In this document: piece after piece, positions 44,615 to 56,185 of the stretch
Layout of the letters: each line of letters opens with the position of its first letter
Position numbering within the stretch: position 1 is the first letter of the stretch
Assembly (NCBI RefSeq): GCF_017591425.1
Contig: NW_024466599.1
Location: 30,356,001-30,420,000, forward strand
Source: Ochotona curzoniae
Lineage: Eukaryota; Chordata; Mammalia; Lagomorpha; Ochotonidae
DNA length: 64,000 nucleotides
Direction: 5' to 3'
Notes under the pieces: model-generated
What the model saw: only the letters and a program-made list of their open reading frames with translations
Told to the model about the DNA's origin: nothing
Database searches by the model: none
Made by a program: the position numbers and the translations under genes

Positions 44615-44880
44615 CAGGGCTGGTGTTCTAGTGTAGTGGGTTAAGCTACCACTGTGATGTTGGCATCCTATATGGACACCGGTTCAAGTCCTTCCCATTC
44701 AGCTTCCTACTGGTGTGCCTGGGAGAGTACTAGAAAATGGCCCACGTGCCTAGCTCCCTGCACTCATGTGGGACACCTAGAAGAAGTTTCTGGTTTCAAT
44801 CATTTCAGCCACTTGGAGAGTGAACCAGCAGATGGAAGATCTCCATCTCTCCCTCTCTTTGTAGACTTATTTTTATTGTC
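44615..44880 (+). mobile_element. CSINE, old copy
   Basis: Forward copy from gctggtgttctagtgtag to agatctccatctctccc. Confidence 0.72.
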
Positions 44881-44903
44881 TTTACAATAAAAACATTCTG
44901 TTT

Positions 44904-45010
44904 TTCCTTCCTTCCTTCCTTCCTTCCTTCCTTCCTTCCTTCCTTCCTTCTTTCTTTCCTTCCTTCCTTCCTTCCTTCCTTCTTTCTTTCCTTCCTTCCT
45001 TCCTTCCTTT
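44904..45010. repeat. (TTCC)n microsatellite
   Basis: About 107 bp of TTCC with two TTTC interruptions, adjoining the A-tail end of a reverse CSINE. Confidence 0.96.
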
Positions 45011-45508
45011 TAGATTTATTTTTATTGCAAAGGCAAGAGAATTTGCAATTTCTTCTCTTTGTTGCATTTTTATTGCAACATTGCAACAAAGAGAAGAAGA
45101 GCAAAAGATCTTCTCTCTACTGGTTCACTCTCCAAGTTGCTGCAATACTCGGAGCTGAGCCGATCTGAAGCCAGGAGCCAGGAGCCTCTTCTGGGTCTCC
45201 CAAATGGGTACAGGGTCCCAAGGCTTTGGGCCATCCTCCACTGCTTTCCCAGGCCACAAGCAGGGCGCTGGATGGGAAGTGGAATAGCTGGGCTATGAAC
45301 CAGTGCCCAAAAGGAATGTGTGCTTCACCAAGAGGGCATTTAAGTGGACATCAGGCAATGTTTTGTGTCTCATTAATCAGAACCGAGAGTGAAATGGTGG
45401 TGGCAGTACAGGGGGCAGCGAATGCAGTTAGCCAGATGCAGACCGCAGCCTAACTGGAGCCTGCTGTGCAAGGCGAGGATTTCGCCATTGAGCCACTGCA
45501 CCTGGCCC
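45011..45508 (-). mobile_element. CSINE with two internal rearrangements
   Basis: Reverse copy containing a 17-bp hairpin near its tail (45050-45098) and an unrelated insert of about 140 bp at 45313-45458. The SINE resumes with gcaaggcgaggatttcgcc. Confidence 0.8.
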
Positions 45509-45872
45509 AACTTTGCCTTTCAAATCAATCAGTCTATCAATTAATCAATCATTCAGTCAGTCTTTATTTTTTTAAGTGTAACATTTTGGGGATGGCAGAG
45601 GCCAGCCATGTGCCTGAGCAGGGCTCTGTGCCACCTTGGAGAAGACCACATGATTATGTTTGACCTTATTAATGGATCTGACCAGAAGCATGTGACTGTC
45701 TCGGTTTCCTGCACTGAGATGAAGGAAGAGGGCCATGTTACTCCAGCTGTCCCCCACACAGGCTGGTCATGAGCCTGTGGCTTCTCTCATCCTTGTGACT
45801 GTGTCCCTTCAGCCACTGAGAGGAAGTGTGTCCATTCTAGGGAGGAAATACGGGGTGAGCCCCCTCCTTTTT

Positions 45873-46175
45873 AAGAGATATATCTTATTTATATGAAAGA
45901 CAGAGTTAAATAGAGAGGAAGACAGAGAGGCAGAGAGAGATCTTCATCTGTTGGTTCACTCTCCAATGACTTCAATGGCCACAGCTGGACCAGCCTGAAT
46001 CCAGGAGCCTGGAGCTTCCTCTGGGTCTCTCACATGGATGCTGGGTCTGAAAGACTTGAGCCATCCTCCACTGCCTTCCCAGGTGCACTAACAGGGTGCT
46101 GAATCAGAAGTAGAGCAGCTGGGACTTGAACTGATACCCCTTTGGGAAGCTGGCATTGCAAATGGTGGTTTATTC
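45873..46175 (-). mobile_element. CSINE, old copy
   Basis: Reverse copy from ttttaagagatatatctta to gcaaatggtggttta. Confidence 0.78.
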
Positions 46176-46499
46176 CATGACATCATCACTCTGGATCCCT
46201 CAGCGGTTTCTCTTGGGTTGGGTGAAAGATGATTGGAACACTGTTGTGTTGTCTTTGCTGAAAGGGTTCTGCTTCTCAGTCCGAGGTGGTTTAAAGGTGA
46301 GGACGATCTTTCTGGGTTGCCAGTCATAAGTTTGTGTCCTTCCCAGCACTGCTCCGGGCAGGAACAAGACTGGCATCTTGCCACAGATTCAGTCCTGCCA
46401 GGGTGGTCCAGCTAGCCGACTGACCTCTGGTGACACCAAAGGATATGTGCTTGTGCAGGTAGCTCTGTTCATGCTTTGCAGGCTTGTGCGCTTACAGCT

Positions 46500-46710
46500 A
46501 TGCATGTCAGCACTTATGGGTGTTTGTGCACACAGTTCTGGGTATGTTTACATATGCATGGGCACACATTTTTCTCTCTGTGTGTTCACATGTGTGTGCA
46601 TGGATGTCTGGTTGTTTCTTCTATGCATTTACACATGTGCATGTGTCTTTATCTCCCTTGTTTACATTGTTGCACATGTGTTTTTATGCCCGTGCATGTG
46701 TGTAAGTACG
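46500..46710. repeat. TG-rich degenerate region
   Basis: Recurrent TGTGTGCATG, ACATGTG and GTTTACA motifs without a fixed period. Confidence 0.6.
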
Positions 46711-47456
46711 GCAGACACATGACAGAATGCACACGGAGCAGGAGGTGCCTGAGGGCAGGGTCTCAGGCCTTGACTTGACATTTGCAATGTGCCACAGATG
46801 TGACCTTTCACCCTTCTCTGTGGCTGCTGAGGTCATTGCCCCGAGAGGCCAGAGAGTTTTCCTTTGGAACCCAGTGGGCCTCCAAGGCCTGGGGAGGGAG
46901 CAAGCTGCTTCCAAAAGCCGACCGGATGATGGTCACTCTGGGGCGCCTGGAACTGCTGGGGCATGCTTAATTCTAAAGGAATGTGTGCAGGTCCGCCCAG
47001 CCGAGCAGGCCCCAGCCTGACTGGGAGCCTGCAGCTCTGCAAACGGGGAGCCCAGCTGGTGGGCACAGAGCATGGTGGGGGATGGGGAGACAGTCACACA
47101 GGCTGTAGGCGGCCAGGGACTAGGGCTGGGAGAGGCCCGGGCACCCCTCTGTGGGTGGGGGTATGTGTAAGCATTGCCGAGGAATGGCGCAATTCCGAGC
47201 CTGAGGGAGCTAGGGATTCAGCAAGGGACAGTGAGCAAGCACGCAGCCTGGCCTGCTTGGGCCTGGGTCCCGCACATAGTTTGTTGAGTGAATGAATGTG
47301 AATGGAGGCACAGCTCAGGCCGCTAGCGCTGACAGAACTCCTGATGGCAGTGTAGACCCTGGAACTGTCCTGGCCATGGGCTATGTCTCCCTGGTAGGTG
47401 GGCCCTCGCTGTACCTGTCCTCTGGCCCTGATACCCTCCTGCTTCCCCCCACCGCC

Positions 47457-47478
47457 CACACACACACACACACACATA
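47457..47478. repeat. (CA)n microsatellite
   Basis: Ten CA units. Confidence 0.9.
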
Positions 47479-47734
47479 CATAGTGCAGGGGGCTGGGACC
47501 AAGGCCTCCACACCAGCCTCTGCAGGCGGAACCAAGGACTCTTCCAACTACCCTCAACTCAGTACCCCTGCAGGTCAGGCTGGGAGGCATCCCTGGGCGG
47601 CAGGGGGTGGCACCTTTCCATGCACAGGTGCCTGGAGAAGGGGCGGGGTCTCTTCTCTGGGCTGATGGGAGCTTCTTTTCTGCTGTTTTCAGGGGTTTTT
47701 AAGGGAAACAGCCATGAGCATGCTTGACTCTAAT

Positions 47735-48042
47735 TTCATATTTTATTTATTTGGAAGCAGAGCAACACACACACACACAGAAATAGATCTCTCTCTTGCT
47801 GGCTCACTCCCGGAATGGATGCAATGGCTAAGGCCAGGCTAATCCAAAGCTGGGAACCAGGAGCTTCTTCTGCGTCTTCCCACATGGCTGCAGAGGTCCA
47901 AGAACTTGGGCCACCTTCAATTGTTTTCTTAAGTCCTAAGCAGGGAGTTGGATCTGGAAGTAGAGCAGGCAGGACTCAAACAAGTACCCATATAGAATGC
48001 CGGCATCTCAGAAGCTGGCTTAACTTGCAACTCTAGTCCAGT
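47735..48042 (-). mobile_element. CSINE, old copy
   Basis: Reverse copy with a CA run at 47765-47778. The head ends ggcttaacttgcaactc. Confidence 0.77.
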
Positions 48043-48665
48043 CCTGACTCAAGCAGGGAAAGGCATGATCCTGGTAGGCAGGATGATGGGGGTCCAACTT
48101 GGGCATTCTGGGGTCCTGGTTGGACACAAGGGCCGGCCTCTGGGGACTGCTTAGCTAGGGCTCCCTGACCTGGCAGCTCTGGGAAGGAGAATAAGTGGCA
48201 GAATGGCACCGCATACTCAGGACCCTGTCAAGCTTAGCCCCTCCGCAGTGAGCTGTGAGAAGAGGGACTTTTGCCACCTGCCCGCCTCCTGATGTTTCCC
48301 TGGTCCCTCTGTCTCCTCCCCTAGGGTCCCTGCAAGCCCTCGACAGGTCTCCGAGCAGGAGGTCCGCACTGCTTTGGGCTGCACTGGGAGGGGTCGGGGG
48401 AGATGGTCAGCCTTCTCTGGTGGCCCGTGCAGGACCCCTCTGGCCAGCACCCCTGAGCTGTGGCCATGGCATCTCCTTGGCATCGGAGCCCCACCTACTG
48501 CCTGCAGTGCTTCTATTTCTCTGTCCACACAGTGCCAGGTACAGCCGGGCAAAGCCTGAGGCCAGGAGGAAAATCCTCAAAGTGGATCTTGTTTCTATTT
48601 AAAATTTGTCGTTTCCCTCATCAAGTTGCTTTGTGTTAATTTCCATCATTAAAAGTGGTGGCTAA

Positions 48666-49222
48666 CAGCGTGGACCCAAACAGGCCTTACTAGGTGGGAC
48701 ACAAAGATTAGTAAGGCCTCACTGGGGTAGTGGGGATTTCTCTGCACACCCATCCTAAATTAAAAAAAAAAAATGCATTGTACCTAAACTGATAACTGTA
48801 TGGAATCAGGTTGAATACAAACCAAAATTGAAATGTCAATGAAGAAGTCACAGGATGTAGTTAAGAAACCGCATCTTCCTATCAACATACTATTAATCAA
48901 TGTCATGTCAATTGATGCCATGGGGTTGTAAATGGCTGTTGAGGTCATGGGGCCTTTAATCATTTGGGATGATGCTTAGCTGGATTTACCTTCAGACCAG
49001 AGATGGTCTCACCAAGAAATCGTTGAACCCACTAGGATAAGACACTGGACTTTATGCTTGGTAAATATTTCCAATGAAAGAACCACAACTGAACTTGAAC
49101 TGTGGTAATGCAACAAGGTGGAGAAATCTACCATGGGGAGAGGGTTTGGGGAGGGGTGGGGGGAATCCCAGTGCCCATAACACTGTGTCACATAATGCAA
49201 TACAATTAATAAAATTAAAAAA
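48666..49222 (+). mobile_element. Lagomorph-type L1, 5'-truncated, with target duplication
   Basis: 557-bp forward insertion with a purine-rich run (49125-49165), the ending cccagtgcccataacactg and an A-rich tail. AAAAGTGGTGGCTAA flanks it exactly at 48651-48665 and 49223-49237. No intact ORF2 segment is present. The perfect duplication indicates relative youth. Confidence 0.88.
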
Positions 49223-49261
49223 AAAAGTGGTGGCTAAAATATGATTTGTCTTCATTCCTGA

Positions 49262-49437
49262 GTTCTGCAATGGCCAGAACTGAGTAGATCTGAATCCAGG
49301 AGCCTCTTCCGGGTTTCCCAGGCCATAAGCAGGGAGCTGGACGGGAAGTGGAACAGCCAGGACATGAACTGGTGCCCTATGGGATGCTGGTATTTGGAGG
49401 GGGAGGATTAGCCAGATGAGCCATCACACCAGTCCCC
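49262..49437 (-). mobile_element. CSINE, internally deleted fragment
   Basis: Reverse fragment lacking the tail and part of the middle. Landmarks are tccaggagcctcttccggg and catcacaccagtcccc. Confidence 0.75.
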
Positions 49438-49479
49438 ACTCCTGAATGCTTTGGCACTCTGTTAACATGTGTGCCCAGA

Positions 49480-49607
49480 GGCTGGCACCGTGGCACAGCA
49501 GGCAAGCTGCTCCATTCCTGATCCAGCTCCCTGCACCTGCAAAGCTACAGAAGATGGCCCAAGTGCTTGGGCTCCTGTACCCATGTTACTCTGCCTTTCA
49601 AATAAAG
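49480..49607 (+). mobile_element. CSINE, internally deleted fragment
   Basis: Forward copy of about 128 bp that joins the head directly to the core and the caaataaagaaac tail. Confidence 0.7.
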
Positions 49608-51045
49608 AAACACGCAGTCAAACACGTGCTCAACCTTGACAGCCGGGCTGAGAGAAGAGGGTATCTGAGTCAGGGATCTGGTAGGCCCAGGAGCTGTTTC
49701 CTAGAGCTGAAATGCCTGTGGCTCTCTTCTCCCAACTTCCCTTGCCCCCAGAGTGTGTAGGTGCAGAGTGGGCCAGTGAGGAGGCAGACAGAAGCAGCCA
49801 GAGTTTTGGAGGTTATGCCAGCACAACTGGCGAGTTAGCTTCCCCTCTGAGATCTTGGGGCATTGTGCCTGGAGGTGGCACAGTGGCACGGTGCAGGGGG
49901 GCAGACCTGGCCAGTTCCCTCTGCCTCTAATACAGGCCTGCGATCCCAGCCCACAGCAGGCTGTGTGGGGAGGAGCAGGAAGAGCTTCTGCGCTTGGCCC
50001 CCAGTGCCTCCCCTCTTCTCCAGTGGGGTCTGCAGACACAAGGCAGTGGGGTCTGCAGGCACAAGGCAGTGAGTCTGCGGGCCCAGGAAAGGTGGCCTGT
50101 GCAAAGCAGAGAGTCTCTGAGCCAGGATCCCCCTCCCCGGCCAGGCCGGCTGTTTGTCCATTTGCTAGCCAGTCCCCACCTGCGCCTGGCTCCCTGGGCG
50201 GGGTGTGGGTGCGGGGCTGGCTTTGAGCTTAACGCCCTACCCCACAGGGTCACAACAGTGTGCAGTGGGCCAGGGCAGGAGCCTCTTGGCAACCACATCA
50301 AATGGCCCAGCTATCTGGGAGGCAAGTCAGTTACCCTCCCCTGTGGCTTATCCCTGGGGACCACAGCAGCACCCATTTGCCAGCCTCAGCATGCCTTTCT
50401 GGGCAGGCCCAGCCGGCCCTGCAACTGGTCTCCTGTCAGATCTGCCGGGCGAGATGCAACAGGCCCCTGTCCTCCGGCGAAATGGTTGCCTTCTTGGGGA
50501 AGCGCTGAGGACCTTCCCAGCTTGCGGGGTTCCAGTCCTCCCCTGGGCTGCTGCTGATCAACCCAGCCTGGTGCAGCAGCCAAGGCCCCACTGAAACACA
50601 AACACCTTTGCAGGGAACGCCCTAGCTTCCAGAAGCTTCCACATCACTTTGAGCCTTTCAAAGCTTCCTGCCTTCTTGGGGCTGCAGGGACAGCTCAGCA
50701 AGCGTTCAAACTGTGCCTGCTTCATGGCAGAGTTGTGCTGGGTTGTGAGGTGGCGGAGACATGAGACAGCTCTGCCTTTCTAGCCCATACCAATGTGTGG
50801 CACTGGGGAGCACCCGATTCAGCTTGGAGGGGATGAGGGCCTCGGGAGCAGGTGGTACCTTGGCCGGATTCCCAGGGACAGGTTTTCCTGCTGGCAGGGG
50901 AGGAGGGAAGGAGGCAGGGGGGAGTGCTGATCTTGAGGAGGGAAGGGAAGTGGGAACGGCTGGAAAGAGACTCATGCATCTGGATTCTGTGTGAAGAGGC
51001 CGGGGCCAGGTGGGCCCCACTCAGGGCTGTGCTCAGGAGGGAGCA
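49608..51045. other. GC-rich intergenic DNA
   Basis: Holds the 23-bp minisatellite. Long open frames on both strands (up to 187 codons at 49994-50557) reflect GC content; no domain seen. Confidence 0.5.
50020..50085. repeat. Minisatellite, about 23-bp unit, 2.5 copies
   Basis: GTGGGGTCTGCAGACACAAG is repeated with one change and then a partial third unit. Confidence 0.85.
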
Positions 51046-51047
51046 GA

Positions 51048-51222
51048 ACTAAGCTGATTCAAAGTCAGGAGCTTCTTCCAATCTCCCATATGGGAGTGAG
51101 GTCCAAGGATTTGAACTATTTTCCCAGGCCATAAGCAGGGCACTGTACAGGAAGTGGAGCAGTCAGGGCATAAACTGGCATTCAGTATGGGATGCTGTCT
51201 GCTACTACGCCACGATGCCATT
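51048..51222 (-). mobile_element. CSINE fragment
   Basis: Reverse fragment lacking the A-tail half. The head is at gctactacgccacgatgcca. Confidence 0.75.
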
Positions 51223-51760
51223 TTTTGGGTCTTTTTGTAGCATGCATTTGGGCGGATTCTTTTCAGCTTTGTGTGTTTGCACCGGGAATGACGCTGTTTT
51301 ATTTATTTGTTTATTTATTTTCTATTTAAAAGCAATGCAACTTTGTGAAGCCCAGTGCACTAAAATATGTCATACAACGGCCAGATCTGCATCAGGAAAA
51401 TATGAGCCTGAGCTGGTATTTGTTGCTGCTGAGTTTTCTGAAGTTGCATCACTAGGCACATCCTTTAACTCATTCTCAGGTTTTAATGTGTGTGGCAGGT
51501 GTTTGGAATCCGTCTTGGCGATTCATTGCGCTCCTGTAACCAGGTCAGCAGTACCTGCTTTGGAAAACATGCATTCCCAGCACTCTCAGGGAATTTTCTT
51601 GCAATTCTGAGATATGTCAACAGATGGCAGTAGTGCTTTGTGTTGGAGCCAAGTTAGGCTTCCTTGGTCTTCAGTGCTTTATTTGCAAAAAAGTTACAGA
51701 AGAGTTTCAAATAGTTTATAAAATAAATGGTAAGGAAAGCCTAAATTACAGTGCTTATTT
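51223..51760. other. Intergenic DNA, nothing recognised
   Basis: AT-moderate unique sequence. The plus-strand 131-codon frame at 51215-51610 has no recognisable motif. Confidence 0.45.
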
Positions 51761-51761
51761 T

Positions 51762-52058
51762 TATTTTAAAATCTAAATTTCTATTTATTTGAAAGGTAGA
51801 GTTACTGGGAGTGAGAGAAGGAGACAGAGTCTTCCATCTGTTCACTCCTTAAAAGGGCCGCAATGATTGGATCTGGGCCAGGCCAAAGCCAGAAGCCTGA
51901 AGCTTCTTCTGAATCTCCCATATGGCTGTAGGGGCCCAAGGACTTGGGCCATCTTCTGTTTCAGGGGCAGGCTGCTGGATCAGAAGTGGAATAGCTGGGA
52001 CTCGAACTGGTGTTCATATGAGATGCCTGCAAGGCATGAACACCATGTTGTCAGCCCC
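51762..52058 (-). mobile_element. CSINE, old copy
   Basis: Reverse copy from ttattttaaaatctaaatt to ccatgttgtcagcccc. Confidence 0.78.
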
Positions 52059-52439
52059 AGCAGAGCTCAATTTGAACTTCTAACTTCAGAGCCAAGCTGT
52101 CCAATCTAGTGACTGCTGGCTGAGCGTGGCCTGTGAGCACCTGGAGCGTGACTAATCTGGGCAGACGGATATTGAAAATGTAAGAAACACACTGGCTCTT
52201 ATGAACAAACAAGCCACCAAGCCGAGAATGTGAGCTCTGCCACCACAGTGTGCTGAAATTACACTTCAAGCCAGATAAAAGTTTACCAATCAAAGTTAAC
52301 TTTATTTGTTTGACTTTGCAAATACGGTTGCTATACAATTTGGATGTGTCTCTAATTCCATTTCTAATCGCTGGCAATACATTGTGATGGCATTGACTGC
52401 TGCAGTCAGGAGGCGAGGGCTGCCATTTGATCGGAACAT

Positions 52440-52590
52440 CCTTGATTGGAAGCCAGGGGCTTGCATTTAAATTCCAGTCCAAATGCTCCTCCTGTGCCTT
52501 CGGCCAAGCGATGTAGTCTTACTTGGCCTCCATCCACAGCCTGTAAAACAGAAGCCCCTCCTGAAAGAGTGATAGGAAAGACGGAGTGTG
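52440..52590 (+). mobile_element. Possible MIR fragment
   Basis: ttgcatttaaattccagtcc followed by gtgccttcggccaagcg fits a decayed MIR body. Confidence 0.35.
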
Positions 52591-52884
52591 AAGATGCTGT
52601 TGAGGAGCAAGTGTGCAGAGAGAAGCATCGCAAACATAAGCTAGTAACGAGGGTGCAGCCCAGGACTCAAACCCAGGCCATCTCAGCCCACGCCCCCACT
52701 CCCCCCAGGTTCTTAGAACGCCCACCACATCAGCCACTGGATGGGGGGCGCTCCCCAGCTCAGCTTGCAGCTGAGAGAAGACATTTTTGCCTATTCCCAG
52801 GAATGTGGGATTAAAACACTGACCCCAGGAGGATGTAAACCTTGTGTCAAGGCTTACATGGTTAGATGTGAGAGTTACTGCTTT

Positions 52885-53135
52885 TTTAAATTTCTTATTT
52901 AAAGGGGAGAGAGAGAGAGAGATCTTCCATTAACAGCTATAACAAGGCTAGGTCAGGTTGAATCCAGGAGCCAGCACTCCCGCCGTGTCTCCCCTGTGTG
53001 TGGCAGGGGTCCCCAGCACTTGAGAGCCATTGTTCGCTGCCTCCCAGGCATATTCGCTGGAAGCTGAATCGGCATCAGTGTAGCTGACCCTCCAAATCAG
53101 AGGCGGGAAGCCTCACTTGCTGCACTGCTTGTTTT
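52885..53135 (-). mobile_element. CSINE, old copy
   Basis: Reverse, strongly diverged copy with a GA run at 52906-52921. Confidence 0.65.
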
Positions 53136-53517
53136 TAAGGTAGTGTTCATTACCCCCCAGGGTAGGATCAGAAGGCTGGGGTAGCAGAAGAAGGGGAAGG
53201 GAGATAGCCACATTTGTTTTCTCTTTCCCCAAGGGACAAAGGCAGACAGAAAATTCTGGATTGAGAGTAAAGACCGCTCTGAGGGAGGTAGACTTGTGGC
53301 GGGGACAATGCCAATGCCTGACCAGCCTTCTGCTTTTCCTCTTTAATTCTGGAATCTTGATTCTGGTTAGCGCTGGCTGTGGATCCAGCTAAAATACTGC
53401 CTTTTCCAGCCTTATCCTGCAGCTGGCAGTCGTTACACAAAGTACTTCTAGAGAAGGCGAAGTTGGGATCCAGGAAGGCAGGAGTGAGCACTGAGCCATG
53501 GTGCAAAGTAGAGCCCT

Positions 53518-53760
53518 TTGTCTTGGGACTGGTGCAGTGACTCAACTGCTGCTCCGATTCCCTTGGAAAGCAGTGGAGGATCACCCTAGCCCCTGGGTCT
53601 CTGCACCCACGTGGCAGACCTGGAAGAAACTCCTGCCTCCTGCTTTTGTGGTCATTTGGGGAGTGACCAGTGGATGGAAGATCTTTCTCTCTCCCTCTCT
53701 TCTTCTTTCTGTAAAATCTGCCTTTCCAATAAAAATGAATAAATCTTTTTTTTTTTTTTA
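53518..53760 (+). mobile_element. CSINE, internally shortened
   Basis: Forward copy lacking part of the head, ending aataaaaatgaataaatctt and a T/A run. Confidence 0.8.
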
Positions 53761-55050
53761 AAGGAACCTTCATTCACTCTCTTGCCTGGACTGTGGGTAT
53801 GATGGCAATGACACAGGCAATTGCTTTGCAAGCATTCATTCAAAAGCCATGCCTTACAGTGGCAGAGGAGAGAGCTCCATGGAGTCTGGGGCCACATTGA
53901 TGGCATGCCAAACTTGTCTGATTTTCCAACCTTTGATCTTGTCAGTATGTAGGAGAGAAAGTTTCTATTTTGTTGAAAGTTGCTGTTGTCTGGGTTTCCT
54001 GTTCTGGGCAGTCACTGCAATCCTGGCTGCCAATGGGCAGCTCAGGGCACATGTGGAGGTCCTGCATGTGGAAGCACAAGTGGAGGGTGGCAGAGGGCCT
54101 TGCTGGACTGAGGGCATGGATGATCACTCAGCTCCTTTTCCTCCCATGAAGGATGAGGCCTGTCTTGTCTCTAAGAACCTGTGAGAGCTAAGAAGCAGGA
54201 CCAGTATCAGGAGAGGAGTGGAGGGCTGGGGTCCAATGGTGCCAGCACATGAGGCCACATGCCTTCCTTGCAGGCGCCGTGATGTAAGGCTTCTAGAACT
54301 CAACTGGAAAACCAGTTGGAGATGATTTATCTTTTGAAATTTTGATTTAAAAAATTTAAAAAGTGTACCTAAGCGCCTGAGAGGGGTGAGTCTGTGACTC
54401 AGCAAGTAAGAGCCAATTAAGACACCCACGTTCCAAACTGGAGCAGCCAGCTCCCTGTGGCGTCAGCAGAGCTCTTCACATCCAAGCCCTGCTTCACGCT
54501 GCTTACCCAGACCAGGCTGTTTTCTCAGTCTGTGACCCCACTCCATGTCTTCCTGAACAGTCACCTGTCGTGGGCAGTCAGCTGCTACTGGTCAAGGCTA
54601 GCTACTGGCTGTGTCCCAGGGCTGGGAGTTATTGTGGACACACTGTCATGAGCACGGCAGGGAGGGAGCCTCCACCTGGCCTGGCTTTCTGGGCTCACGG
54701 GAGCACCTGTGCAGGGAGATCCTCAGAATGCAACAGTGGCAGTGGGGCTGGACTTAGGGTACCGTGTTGCGTTGGGACTCGATTTGTGAGGCTCCAGGCT
54801 CTTGGCCTCCTTATTGCGCTTGGCTGCCGGGGATTCAGGTGTAATTGTCCTTTCTTCCATCCAGCCCAACAGTCCCCAGCCTGTCTCTTGGGGGTCAGCC
54901 CTGAGACCTCCCTGGGGAAAAGGCCTTGGCTTGTTGGCTCCCACCTTAAGGCTCCAAGGACCTGGTGGTCCTCCCCCGGGCATCTCCTTGGCTTTCCTCA
55001 TGGAGGCTTTAGGGCCTTTGGGGACCACAGCTTTACTGCTTCTCCATGTT
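53761..55050. other. Intergenic DNA, nothing recognised
   Basis: Unique sequence up to the TTCC repeat. The 289-codon frame starting at 54570 runs through the microsatellite and the SINE, which argues against coding. A small CSINE-like scrap may lie near 54370-54470. Confidence 0.5.
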
Positions 55051-55055
55051 TCTCC

Positions 55056-55125
55056 TCCCTTCCTTCCTTCCTTCCTTCCTTCCTTCCTTCCTTCCTTCCT
55101 TCCTTCCTTCCTTCCTTCCTTCCTC
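55056..55125. repeat. (TTCC)n microsatellite
   Basis: Seventeen near-perfect units abutting the A-tail end of a reverse CSINE, like the arrays at 16736 and 44904. Confidence 0.96.
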
Positions 55126-55127
55126 CA

Positions 55128-55290
55128 TTCCATATTTATTTATTTTTACTGGCAAAGCATATTTACACAGAGAGAGAAGGAGAGATACAGAGAGATCTTC
55201 CATCCACTGGTTCCTCTCCAAATGGCCTCAATGGCCGGAGCTGGGCTGGCTTGAAGCCAGGAGCTAGGAAGTTCTTCCAGGTCTCCCACA
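55128..55290 (-). mobile_element. CSINE, truncated
   Basis: Reverse copy that stops abruptly at ctcccacata, with AT-rich unique sequence following. A TTCC microsatellite abuts its tail. Confidence 0.82.
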
Positions 55291-55810
55291 TATCAGACTT
55301 TGCAAAGTTAAGGTTGCTGGTTCCCACTACTCAAAGCCCCACAGAAGCACCAGCGTGTGTTACTCTGAAAATGTTGATTCAATCCAAGAGGCGTCAAGAA
55401 AGGATCACAAAACAGACAAAAACAAAGCAAATAAACTAAGAACTAATACGGTGATTATCGTACAATTAAAAGGATTATCATTTTGCTTAAAATATATAAC
55501 TGAGCAAATAACAAAAGCAAACTTAAGTACATCATGCTTACATATAAGTTAAATACAGATTAACAGGAATTCTGGAAGAAAAACAATAAGCACAGCACAA
55601 AGAACATTGGAGTCACTATATTTACTTCAAGTGAGGTGGGTTTAATGGCAGACCATCACTGCTTGGCTTCATGACACTTCAAGTCCAATAGAATAGGAAG
55701 AGAAATTAGCCCTAACATTATGGAAATCTAATAATATTGCCTCAAAATCACTGCGAAACTTAAAGGAGACATGAGAAATACAGTCATGTGTCTGGGAGAT
55801 TTCTTTTTTC
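55291..55810. other. AT-rich segment of unknown origin
   Basis: AT-rich sequence that begins exactly where a CSINE is truncated and ends at the next SINE. No family recognised; it may be unique DNA or a piece of an unclassified element. Confidence 0.4.
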
Positions 55811-55814
55811 TTTT

Positions 55815-56120
55815 TAAAGATTTATTTATTTTTATTGGAAAATCAGATTTACAGACAGAAAAATCTTCTATCTGCTGATTCATTCCCCAAGTAGCTGCAA
55901 CAGCCTGGGCTGTGTCAATCTGAAGCCAGGAGCCAGGAGCCTCTTCCAGGTCCCCTACGAGGGTACAGGGTCCCAAGGCTTTGGGCCATCCTCAATTGCT
56001 TTCCCAGGCCACAAGCAGGGAGCTGGATGGGAAGCAGGGCCACAGGGATTAGAACCAGTGCCCATATGGGATCCTGGCACCTTCAAGGTGAGGACTTTAG
56101 CCACTAGGCCACGATGCCAG
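55815..56120 (-). mobile_element. CSINE with near-perfect target duplication
   Basis: Reverse full-length copy. AGATTTCTTTTTT on the left and AGAATTCTTTTTT on the right differ at one base. Confidence 0.87.
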
Positions 56121-56185
56121 GCCCAAGAATTCTTTTTTAAAAAGATTTATTTATTTATTTGGAAGGCAGAGTTACAGAGTTAGAG

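Larger units (their letters stand above)
46176..47734. other. Intergenic DNA, GC-rich to the right
   Basis: TG-rich left half and GC-rich right half with a CA repeat. No gene recognised. Confidence 0.5.

Noticed and set aside
54570..55439. 289-codon plus-strand open frame
   Set aside because: It passes through a TTCC microsatellite (a run of PSFL repeats) and a CSINE, so it is an accidental frame.
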